Shown here: piece by piece, positions 1 to 6,919 of the stretch
Layout: each line of letters opens with the position of its first letter
How positions within the stretch are numbered: position 1 is the first letter of the stretch
Translations under genes and position numbers: made by a program
Notes under the pieces: model-generated
What the model saw: the letters and a program-made list of their open reading frames with translations, nothing else
The model's database searches: none
What the model was told of the DNA's origin: nothing
Assembly: GCF_025403375.1 (NCBI RefSeq)
Contig: NZ_JAMPTM010000043.1
Coordinates: 1-32,042, forward strand
DNA from: Frankia gtarii
GTDB taxonomy: Bacteria; Actinomycetota; Actinomycetes; Frankiales; Frankiaceae
Reading direction: 5' to 3'
DNA length: 32,042 nt

Positions 1-2
1 GG

Positions 3-497
3 GGCGGGTCGGGGCGGGTCTCGGTCGCGGGGCTGGCCTGCTACCGGTGTGGGCAGGCACCGCGCTGGTTCTACCGGCTGCGCCAGCATCGGGGCCGTCG
101 CGGTGAGCCGAAGGCGTTTCTGTGGACGGAGTACCGGGATCTGATCGTGGCGGCGCACCGCCGGTTGGGCCGGCCGCTCGTGCTGGTCTGGGACAATCTG
201 GGTACCCATCGGTGCGCGGAGATGCTCGCGTTCATCGCGGCGAACTCTCTGTGGCTGACCGTGATCCGACTGCCGTCGTACAGCCCGGAGCTGAACCCGG
301 TGGAAGGCGTCTGGTCGCTGCTGAAACGCGGGGAGATCGCCAACCGGGTCCTGGTCGACGTCGATCATCTCACCGGTCTGGTCCGACGCGGCATGAGCCG
401 GGTCGGACACCGTCCTGACCTGCTCGAGGGCTGCCTGGCGGGCACCGGGTTGACCTTGACACCATTCCATGATCAATCAGCCGACCTTGCGCATTAA
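3..497 (+). CDS. IS630-family transposase, C-terminal part (cut by window edge)
   Basis: The frame is open from the first bases of the window and ends at TAA 495-497, so the 5' part lies outside. The product is the catalytic half of an IS630/Tc1-type DDE transposase, which cuts and joins DNA at element ends. Visible signatures are VLVWDNLGTH (second catalytic Asp followed by Asn, with His five residues on) and the YSPELNPVEGVW block, which carries the last acidic residue (Glu) of the DDE_3 domain. The C-terminal 50 residues match the usual helical tail of this family. The element's 3' end should lie just downstream; a 10-bp direct repeat (AAAGGTCAGT twice) sits at 496-515. Whether the full element is intact cannot be judged. 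Family assignment is firm; activity is unknown. Confidence 0.85.
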   Translation, partial: GGSGRVSVAGLACYRCGQAPRWFYRLRQHRGRRGEPKAFLWTEYRDLIVAAHRRLGRPLVLVWDNLGTHRCAEMLAFIAANSLWLTVIRLPSYSPELNPVEGVWSLLKRGEIANRVLVDVDHLTGLVRRGMSRVGHRPDLLEGCLAGTGLTLTPFHDQSADLAH

Positions 498-769
498 AGG
501 TCAGTAAAGGTCAGTAGGATGGGTACGCTGTCGGACGATCAGAGATCTGCGCCGGGCTCGACGTGTCGCGCCCGGACCGCACCACGCGCGTTATGGAGCG
601 CCGGATTGCGTTGAAAGGCGCAGGTCGGTGTGCGGAGCGACCCGAGGAAACATGTTGGATGCAAGCCCAGCGCTGCGCCTCCGGTCGAGCTCACCCCACC
701 CTTGGGGCCGTCTTGGGTGAGACGTCTGCTCGGTGTACGTTGGCTACAGGGTCGTGATCGGAGATTTTT
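498..769. other. Intergenic spacer between IS630 remnant and TPR gene
   Basis: I see no convincing gene here. It begins with a tandem direct repeat of AAAGGTCAGT (496-505, 506-515), which may belong to the IS end. A small stem-loop is possible at 690-721 (arms CTCACCC and GGGTGAG, with a competing CCCC/GGGG pairing inside). It lies about 50 bp before the next gene, so it could be a leader structure or a terminator for the upstream transposase. No clear -35/-10 pair was found. Confidence 0.4.
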
Positions 770-2548
770 GTGTGCATGGAGCCAGAGTCGCAGTCGAGTT
801 CGGCCGGGTCCTCCGCGCCGCGGCGCGATCCGGCGCCACTGCCGTCGTGGCGCGTGTTCAGCAGCGCGGAACAGCAGCGGATCATCGCGGAGTACGAGAA
901 CGCGTCGCGCGAGGAGAAGGACTCGATCCTGCGCCGGGAGGGTTTGGCGCAACACGCGGCACTTATCGCGACGCTGGACCTCCGTCGCCTCGGCCATAGC
1001 AGTCCAATACCCATCGCTCTGCTTGCGGACACCGCCGCCGCTCTTCTGGCCGACGAGTTTCAGGTCGGCGACGACCATCAGTTGATCAAAGCTGTTTCCG
1101 GGGCGATTTACGAGCATGCGGATCAGCAACCAGACAGCCATTCCCCGGCGCCGGTTCCCGCGCCCTCAACCTCAACCACCAGTTACCACCCGGGCGACCG
1201 TCCTGACGAAAACATCCTCCGTACTCGTTGCTACTATGTTCCACCCGCAGGGTTCTGGGAAGCGGTCAGCCGTCACGCCCAGACCGCCGAAGATCTACAT
1301 GCCATAGGCCGATCCGCTGCGAGCCGCCTGAGGCTACGGCACGCTGATCAGCTTTACCGGCGGGCGGGGAATGCCGGCAGAGCCGAGGCATGGTGGGACC
1401 TGGCGCGGCTTCGCGAGGAGGCCGGGGACCTCGACGGCGCGAAAAACCTCTACCTCCAGGCCGCGACGGCAGGGAGCCCCCAAGCGTTGAGCCACCTTGC
1501 CGAACTTCGCGAGAAGGCCGGCGACGTCGACGGCGCGAAAAACCTCTACCTCCAGGCCGCGGACGCCGGCGACGAGGACGCTCTCTGGGAGGTGACGCGT
1601 CTACACGAAGAAACCGGAGACCCCGACGGAGCCGAACAAGTCGCCCAGCGGGCCGCCGACTCCGGCGATGTCGGACCGTTGTCCTCACTGGCCTGGATGC
1701 GGGAAAGCGCCGGGGATGACGAGAACGCCGAGCGGCTATATCGGCGGGTTCTGGACACCGGCCATACGTACGCTCTCTGGGACCTCGCACGCCTACGGGA
1801 AAAGGCCGGCGATCGCGCTGGCGCCGAACAGCTCGCCCGTCAGGCGCTACGTTCCGGCAACTCGGCTGTCATGCGGGAACTGGCAATCTTCCGAGAGGAT
1901 GCCAGTGATCTCGATGGAGCAGAACCCCTGTACCGGCAGGCCGGAGATGCGGGAGACCCTTACACCTCCTTTGATCTTTCGCGCATACGAGAGAAAGCCG
2001 GAGACCCCGACGGAGCCGAAACAATCGCCCGCCAGGCCACCGAATCTGGAGATTCCGATCCCTCGTGGCACCTGGCCCGGATGCGCGAACTCGCCGACAA
2101 CTATGCCAGCGCCAAGGAACTCTATCTTCTGGCAGGAAACGCCGGAAATTCCGAGGCGATGAGAAGCCTCGCCTGGATGCTCGAAAAGCAAGGAGACCTG
2201 GCTGGCGCGGAACAGTACAACCGTCAGGCCAAAGACGCCGGAAACCTTGACGCTATCTGGGATCTTGCGCGCCTACGCGAGGAAGCCGGAGACCCCGACG
2301 AAGCCGAAAACATCGCCCGCCAGGCCGCCGAATCCGGCGATACCAGCATTCTATGGCCTCTCGCAACGCTTCGAGAGGAAAGGGGAGACCCCGACGATGC
2401 CGAACGGCTGGCATTCCTAGCCACAGACGCGGGCGACACGAGGGCACTCAGGGAACTGGCGGAGATCCGCCACAAGGATCCACGCTGGGAGAAGTTGCTG
2501 CAGTTCGGACTCGACCCAGATGGACGACTCTCAGATCCCTGGTGGTGA
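770..2548 (+). CDS. TPR/Sel1-like repeat protein with transposase-like HTH at the N-terminus
   Basis: 592 residues, probably cytosolic (no signal or membrane segment). The GTG at 770 is preferred because GGAG lies 6 bp upstream; an ATG follows at 776. Residues ~25-60 (WRVFSSAEQQRIIAEYENAS, then EEKDSILRREGL) resemble the N-terminal helix-turn-helix of IS3-type transposase OrfA proteins. Residues ~110-200 are a Pro/Ser/Thr-rich linker and a helical segment. From residue 207 to 558 there are eleven tandem 32-residue helical repeats with a consensus like ALWDLARLREKAGDPDGAEQ, followed by a half repeat and a short tail ending DPWW. Such superhelical repeats usually bind proteins or peptides. Related repeat proteins are common in Frankia and Streptomyces, but their function is unknown to me. 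The IS-rich setting suggests recent rearrangement. It is not obviously linked to the NRPS cluster. Confidence 0.8.
   Translation: MCMEPESQSSSAGSSAPRRDPAPLPSWRVFSSAEQQRIIAEYENASREEKDSILRREGLAQHAALIATLDLRRLGHSSPIPIALLADTAAALLADEFQVGDDHQLIKAVSGAIYEHADQQPDSHSPAPVPAPSTSTTSYHPGDRPDENILRTRCYYVPPAGFWEAVSRHAQTAEDLHAIGRSAASRLRLRHADQLYRRAGNAGRAEAWWDLARLREEAGDLDGAKNLYLQAATAGSPQALSHLAELREKAGDVDGAKNLYLQAADAGDEDALWEVTRLHEETGDPDGAEQVAQRAADSGDVGPLSSLAWMRESAGDDENAERLYRRVLDTGHTYALWDLARLREKAGDRAGAEQLARQALRSGNSAVMRELAIFREDASDLDGAEPLYRQAGDAGDPYTSFDLSRIREKAGDPDGAETIARQATESGDSDPSWHLARMRELADNYASAKELYLLAGNAGNSEAMRSLAWMLEKQGDLAGAEQYNRQAKDAGNLDAIWDLARLREEAGDPDEAENIARQAAESGDTSILWPLATLREERGDPDDAERLAFLATDAGDTRALRELAEIRHKDPRWEKLLQFGLDPDGRLSDPWW
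1388..2443 (+). repeat. Eleven tandem 96-bp coding repeats (32-residue TPR/Sel1-like units)
   Basis: Within the TPR gene, eleven back-to-back units of exactly 32 codons run without a break from the codon for Ala207 (1388) to residue 558. Conserved positions are L-A-R-L-R-E-x-A-G-D near the start of each unit and A-x-Q/R-A-x-x-(A/S)-G near its end. The unit length is constant although units have diverged, which points to old duplication under selection for the protein fold, not a recent array. Confidence 0.85.
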
Positions 2549-2668
2549 GGGGCTCCTTGAAGTTTCCCGTCGGCGGGTGGACTGGGCGTGCAGGACCTCG
2601 GCCGGTTCCCAGCGTTGGGCTTTCGCAACAGCCAGTAGCTCGGGCACGTACCGGCGGACGTGCGGCAT
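2531..2668 (-). pseudogene. Remnant of an IS21-type IstB helper ATPase (N-terminal scrap)
   Basis: Reading leftward from ATG at 2668, the first ~28 residues (MPHVRRYVPELLAVAKAQRW, then EPAEVLHA) closely resemble an internal segment of actinobacterial IstB-like ATPases. Those proteins continue into a Glu-rich helix and an ATPase domain; here the similarity stops after LHA and an unrelated tail runs to a stop at 2531. The 3' end overlaps the end of the TPR gene on the other strand. This is a broken fragment with no expected function. Confidence 0.5.
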
Positions 2669-2676
2669 GTGTTGCC

Positions 2677-2766
2677 GCTATTGAGCAGGGAGTTCGCGCG
2701 TTCGCTGACGGCGCGTAGCGCGTTGTGGATCCGGTTGTGCACCTTCTGCTCGTCGGTGAGGGTCTC
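2677..2766 (-). pseudogene. Remnant of an IS5-type transposase C-terminus
   Basis: On the minus strand, the residues EQKVHNRIHNALRAVSERAN, then SLLN, match the helix near the end of IS5-like DDE transposases of actinomycetes, where E-R-x-N-S-L-L precedes the final conserved block. The family's next motif (roughly ALRRVSL then a Trp) is missing, because the IstB-like scrap begins immediately after. No start codon or catalytic Asp residues remain in this stretch. It is a short relic and shows that this stretch has taken several IS insertions. Confidence 0.5.
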
Positions 2767-2990
2767 GTCATCCTCCACACCGAGTACCGCAGGACCGCCT
2801 GACACCCAACACCACGACACGACGCTGATGTCACGCAACGCCACGAAAGGTTACCGGGAAAGGCTCAGTGCCTGTTTCCATTCCGCCAACCGACCTCACC
2901 CTTGATCAGGAGCCGCCATAGCCAGACCCCAACCTTTCAACCTCTGTAACCCAAGATCAGGCAGCTACCTGACCAGATAGTTACCGCCGC

Positions 2991-3608
2991 TTATCGGTAA
3001 TGAACCGACTCCTTCTTTGCATTCTGTGTCGCGGGAGTTCCTTTGTTGATGTTGATGAAACTTCCGAAAGGCGCCAAATACTTATCTTTTATCGTGTAAC
3101 CGCCGGGGCTTAGCTTTGGCAGTCCAGAGGAGGCTTCTTTCACAGTATTAACAACCGTGGTTGGGTTGCTATGAGAATATGACGAGGGCGGCGCGCCCAT
3201 ATCCGCTGATTGCCTTCTCACCTCCACCGGCTTTCCACCAGCTCCTGTTATGCCCTTGAAAGTCATTTCATGTGAGTAAGAAATGCGGCCTCCAGGTTCT
3301 TCGCTAATCACATGGCTCAACAGCCCCTCACCAGTTTTGGGGTTTTGACCCGGGAGCTCAAATGGAGTGTGAGCCTCGATGGATTCGACGGCAGCGTCTG
3401 CTTCGGCGGCTGTAATCTCCAAGCGAGGTCCGGAATTCTCTCCGCGCGGCCCACCACTGCCGGAGCCGCCGATGGGTCTGGCCTCCGCGACTTTCCCAAT
3501 GCCAAGACTTACGCCAATTGCCATGAACTCAAGGGCTCCCGTCGCAGCGTCAACTGATGCGCGAACCGCATCGCCGGTATCCCCCTTCGTACTCGCTGCG
3601 CCCGCGCG
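2991..3608 (-). pseudogene. C-terminal tip of a probable polymorphic (Rhs-like) toxin, cut by IS6
   Basis: An open frame reads leftward out of IS6 copy 1 and ends at TAA 2991-2993; about 205 residues are native. The upstream part of the gene is gone, since the next base is the IS terminal repeat. The preserved part starts with a short hydrophobic pretoxin-like stretch (GALEFMAIGVSLGIGKVAEA), then a Gly/Ser-rich linker, then a compact polar ~150-residue domain ending ESVHYR. Base composition drops clearly at 2990-3350 (for example TATTAACAAC and TTGATGTTGATGAAAC) relative to neighbours. That is usual for horizontally exchanged toxin tips of Rhs/CDI-type proteins. I recognise no catalytic motif. 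No immunity gene is visible after its 3' end, where only transposase scraps lie. The class is inference from architecture and composition. Confidence 0.45.
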
Positions 3609-4429
3609 GGGTCTGTTGCACGGGCTGCGGTCCACCCCGGCGGCCGGCATGATCAGGCGATGCGCCGCCGTCGCCAGCACGTCCGACCAGCCGTCCCGGT
3701 TTCGGAGTTCGCCGGGTTCCGGTTCTCACCGGAAGTGATCGTTCTGGCAGTCCGGTGGTACCTGCGGTACGGCCTGTCCTACCGCGACGTCGAGGAGCTG
3801 CTCGCGGAACGCGGCATCACCGTCGATCATGTCACGATCTACCGGTGGGTCCAGCGGTTCACTTCACTGCTCGTCGACGCCGCCCGGCCCTGCCGACACA
3901 GCACCGGAGACAGACGGTTCGTCGATGAGACCTACGTCAAGGTCGCCGGCCGGTGGACCTACTTGTACCGGGCAGTGGACCAGTTCGGGCAGGTCATCGA
4001 CGTGCTGGCCGCCGAGCACCGGGATCTGGCCGCGGCCCGACGGTTCTTCACCCGGGCGCTGTCCCACAGCCGGAAGCCGGTCGAGGTGACGACCGACCGG
4101 GCACCCGTCTATCCGCGGGTCCTCGACGAACAGCTTCCCGCCGCCCACCATGTGGACGTCGCCCGGGCGAACAACCGGATCGAATCCGACCACAGCCGGC
4201 TCAAAGCCCGGCTTCGGCCGATGCGCGGGCTGAAACGGCTGCGCTCCGCCCAGACGATCAGCGCAGGGAATGCGCTGGTTCAGAACATCCGCCGCGGACA
4301 CTACGAACTCGGCACCGACACCGACCCACGACTCCGACTGACGACCGCGTTCGCCGAGCTCACCCTCGCGATCTGATCACCGGCTCGGCAGGAACAGCCA
4401 TGTCCAACCGCCCACAATGCAACAGACCC
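3609..4429 (+). mobile_element. IS6-family insertion sequence, copy 1 (821 bp)
   Basis: It is bounded by perfect 12-bp terminal inverted repeats, GGGTCTGTTGCA at 3609-3620 and TGCAACAGACCC at 4418-4429. These resemble the ends of IS26/IS6-family elements, and it carries one transposase gene. The flanking octamers (CCCGCGCG left, CCCTCGTC right) differ, so there is no target duplication. The element has therefore been rearranged after insertion. It truncates the toxin-like gene on its left. A near-identical copy in opposite orientation lies at 29209-30035. Confidence 0.92.
3660..4376 (+). CDS. IS6-family DDE transposase, copy 1 (intact catalytic triad)
   Basis: 238 residues, the normal length for IS6-family transposases, which mobilise DNA by copy-in cointegrate formation. 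An N-terminal helix-turn-helix (residues ~35-66, LSYRDVEELLAERGITVDHV) is followed by the catalytic core: Asp89 in VDETYVKV, Asp146 in TDRAP and Glu175 in NNRIESDHS. The family signature RANNRIESDHSRLK is present in full. The ATG lies 51 bp inside the left terminal repeat and the stop 53 bp before the right one. Compared with copy 2 it differs at about ten residues, all in the first 110, and lacks a two-residue Thr-Asp insertion near the end. It looks functional. Confidence 0.93.
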   Translation: MRRRRQHVRPAVPVSEFAGFRFSPEVIVLAVRWYLRYGLSYRDVEELLAERGITVDHVTIYRWVQRFTSLLVDAARPCRHSTGDRRFVDETYVKVAGRWTYLYRAVDQFGQVIDVLAAEHRDLAAARRFFTRALSHSRKPVEVTTDRAPVYPRVLDEQLPAAHHVDVARANNRIESDHSRLKARLRPMRGLKRLRSAQTISAGNALVQNIRRGHYELGTDTDPRLRLTTAFAELTLAI

Positions 4430-4430
4430 C

Positions 4431-4544
4431 CTCGTCGAGGGCGTCTACCAGCTCAGCGTGATCGCCGTCGTGAACGGCACGCTCGCTATCGCCCGGCGGA
4501 TGGTCCAAGTCGCCGGGGCGCCCAGCGGTCGTCACCCCTGGTGA
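4431..4544 (+). pseudogene. Unidentified C-terminal coding scrap next to IS6 copy 1
   Basis: Immediately right of the IS, a rightward frame encodes about 37 residues (VEGVYQLSVIAVVNGTLAIA, then RRMVQVAGAPSGRHPW) ending at TGA 4542-4544. The mildly amphipathic sequence and the codon use look native, but no start codon exists because the IS replaces the upstream part. It overlaps the 3' end of the convergent phosphotransferase-like gene by 13 bp. I do not recognise the family. It may be the end of a gene removed by IS activity, or chance. Confidence 0.25.
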
Positions 4545-6919
4545 TCCCCGCCGGCGACAATTCGCACCACGCCAGCCGCGCCGTCGACCTCAACCAGCAT
4601 CCCATCGGCGATCACGTCGAGCGCGCCGCGCACCCCCACCACCGCTGGGATACCCAACTCACGGGCGACGATCGCCCCATGGCTGAGCTCCCCGCCGGCA
4701 CTCGTCACGAGGCCGCCCGCGCGCGCCATCAGCGCGACCCACGACATGTTCGTGTTCGGGCACACCAGCACGCCGCCGGCCGGCGCGCGCGCCGCGTCCG
4801 CGCTCGTGCGCACCACCGTGGCGACACCCACCGCCACGCCGGGCGACGCGGCGACCCCGCGGAGCCGCGTCACGGCCGGCAGCGCCACGCCGGCACGCTC
4901 CTCCGTTTCGACGGCCGCTGCCACCGGACCGACCGCCGGCATCAGGCGGCTCCAGTCGCGCCACTCGTCCCGACGCCGTCGAACCAGCTCGCGGCGGTCC
5001 TGCGGCCCGGCCATGACGTCGGCGACCTCGTCGACGTGGAGATACCAGATGTCGTCAGCCCGCTCGAGCACCTCGTCGGCGACGCAGCGCGCGCCCACGC
5101 GCAACAGCGCCGCCCGCGTGGTGGCGTGGAGCATGCGGTCGAGCCAGTAGTTGTGGTCCTCGACGAGCGGGAACACGGCGCGGGCGAGCGCGACCGCCTC
5201 GTCGAGGCGGGTTCGGTCCGCCTCGTCGGCGACCCGTCCGCGCAGCTCGGCGAGGAGCGCGTCGCCTGCGGCGAGCGTCGCGGCCCGCCGATCGCCCGGC
5301 GACACGTCGGTGGCGCCCATTCGCCGGGCCTCGGCGAGCACCCGCGACGGCTCGTCGGCCCACGTGGTCGCGGCGAGGTCGTCGCTCTCCGCGCCGAGGT
5401 GACCATGGGCGGCGAGGCAGCGATCGAGCGCCCTCGCGAGATCCCCGCCGGCGTCCGTCGCGGACGCCGCGCGCTCGATCTCGGCGAGCGTCCACAGGTC
5501 GACCTCCACCTGGTGCATCGTCTCGACGCGCCCGACGGTCAACCGCCATGCGTTGGCGGCGGTCTCCTCGCCGAACAGGTCGCGGCAGGTCGCCGCCAGG
5601 TGGCGCGCCCCGGCGAAGCACGGGTAGAGCACGACGAAGTGCCAGTACCACGCCTCCTCGATGACGCTCCAGACGGCGCGCCACGCGGCCACCCGTTGCC
5701 GGCCGGGCGGACCGTCGACGTCGAGGCACCCGATCTCGGCGTAGATCGCCCGCAGCCGTGGCACGACGGTCCGGTGCCAACGCGCGACCACCGTGCGAGC
5801 CCGCTCGAGGTTCTCCACCTCCAGCCGCCGGCGTGCCTCGTCCAACTCGTCCGCCGGCGACATGTAGTGCCAGCGCACGTACACCCGTCCGTTGAACACC
5901 ACGGCATCGGCCCGGCTCGTCCAGCCGAGCTCGTCCTGCATGCGGCGCAGCCCCGCGTACATGCCGAGCCGGGCGTAGTCGCCCCCCATCGGCGTCACGA
6001 CGGCGGGGAAGTGGATGTCCTCACGCAGCCAACTGGTGGCTTCCTCGTCGAGGCCGTCGAGCGGGAAGCGCGTGGTCCGCGTGATGGGGCGGGCCTGCAA
6101 CACGAACAGCGAGTCGCCGACCCGGGCACCCTCGACGTCGACGGGCTGGCCGACGAGACGCTCGATGCGGAGCACCAGCTCGGTGACCTCGCGCAGGGCG
6201 CCGGAGTCGAGCGGGGGTTCGGCGCGCTCGCGCGCCGGGAGCGGCTCGGTCGCGACGCCGCCACCCGCCGACGCAACCAGGCGAGCGGACTGATCGCCAC
6301 GACGGTGCTCGATCATCTCCCGCGTGTCGCGCAGCAGGCGGTACGTGTCAGGCCGCGCCGTCCCGTCGGCGATCACCGCACCGAGTCCCCGCGCCGCGCT
6401 CACGACGAGCTCAGCGCCGTCATGCTTCGGCAGCGGGTTGCTGCTGAACGCCACGAACGAGACGTCCGCCGGCACCATCACCTGCACCAGGACGGCGATG
6501 CGCACCTCGCCCGGCACGCCGAGGCGGGCGCGGTACGCGAGCGCCACGTCGGCGACCGCCGAGCGCGCGCACGCCCACACGGCGGCGACGACGTCGTCCG
6601 CCCCGACGACGTTGAGGAAGGTGTCGTGAATGCCGGCGAACGAGGCCGCCGCGCCGTCCTCGTCGAGCGCCGAGGAGCGCACGGCCACGGCGAGGGGGCG
6701 CTCTGCGGCCAGCGACTCGTAGGCGCGCCTGATGTCGCGCTCGAGCGTCGGGTCCGGCACGCGGCGGGGATCGAGGGCCGTGACGCAGAACCCGGGCGGA
6801 ACCGGCGCGGCCGCGGCGAGCCGCGCCAACGCCGCCGCCTTGGCGCCGACGAGGTCGTCCCGCTCGGTGCCCGGCGCGCCCAGCGTCAGGACGCTCGCGA
6901 AGGCGCGGTGCAGGCTCAT
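4532..6919 (-). CDS. PEP synthase / rifampin-phosphotransferase-like enzyme
   Basis: 795 residues from the ATG at 6919, which overlaps the stop of the upstream CmlA-like gene as ATGA, so the two are translationally coupled. Residues ~1-310 form the PPDK/PEP-synthase ATP-binding domain (GAKAAALARL at 25-34; AVRSSALDEDG at 79-89; FAGIHDTFLN). A ~380-residue middle region follows. The C-terminus carries the swivelling phosphohistidine domain, GGELSHGAIVARELGIPAVV with the phospho-acceptor His747. The order ATP domain, middle, His domain, without the PEP-binding barrel of true PEP synthase, matches rifampin phosphotransferases. Those transfer the ATP beta-phosphate to a hydroxyl of a bound small molecule through a phospho-His. 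Inference: phosphorylation of the cluster product or an intermediate, for self-protection or as a tailoring or activating step. A general metabolic role is unlikely given the operon. Confidence 0.8.
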   Translation of the reverse strand: MSLHRAFASVLTLGAPGTERDDLVGAKAAALARLAAAAPVPPGFCVTALDPRRVPDPTLERDIRRAYESLAAERPLAVAVRSSALDEDGAAASFAGIHDTFLNVVGADDVVAAVWACARSAVADVALAYRARLGVPGEVRIAVLVQVMVPADVSFVAFSSNPLPKHDGAELVVSAARGLGAVIADGTARPDTYRLLRDTREMIEHRRGDQSARLVASAGGGVATEPLPARERAEPPLDSGALREVTELVLRIERLVGQPVDVEGARVGDSLFVLQARPITRTTRFPLDGLDEEATSWLREDIHFPAVVTPMGGDYARLGMYAGLRRMQDELGWTSRADAVVFNGRVYVRWHYMSPADELDEARRRLEVENLERARTVVARWHRTVVPRLRAIYAEIGCLDVDGPPGRQRVAAWRAVWSVIEEAWYWHFVVLYPCFAGARHLAATCRDLFGEETAANAWRLTVGRVETMHQVEVDLWTLAEIERAASATDAGGDLARALDRCLAAHGHLGAESDDLAATTWADEPSRVLAEARRMGATDVSPGDRRAATLAAGDALLAELRGRVADEADRTRLDEAVALARAVFPLVEDHNYWLDRMLHATTRAALLRVGARCVADEVLERADDIWYLHVDEVADVMAGPQDRRELVRRRRDEWRDWSRLMPAVGPVAAAVETEERAGVALPAVTRLRGVAASPGVAVGVATVVRTSADAARAPAGGVLVCPNTNMSWVALMARAGGLVTSAGGELSHGAIVARELGIPAVVGVRGALDVIADGMLVEVDGAAGVVRIVAGGDHQG

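Noticed and set aside
1388-2443. Regular 96-bp periodicity considered as a CRISPR or minisatellite array
   Set aside because: Units are diverged at the DNA level, stay in frame and encode TPR-like helices; there are no spacers or identical repeats.
4532-6919. Annotation as housekeeping PEP synthase
   Set aside because: The His domain is C-terminal and there is no PEP-binding barrel after it; the order matches antibiotic phosphotransferases.
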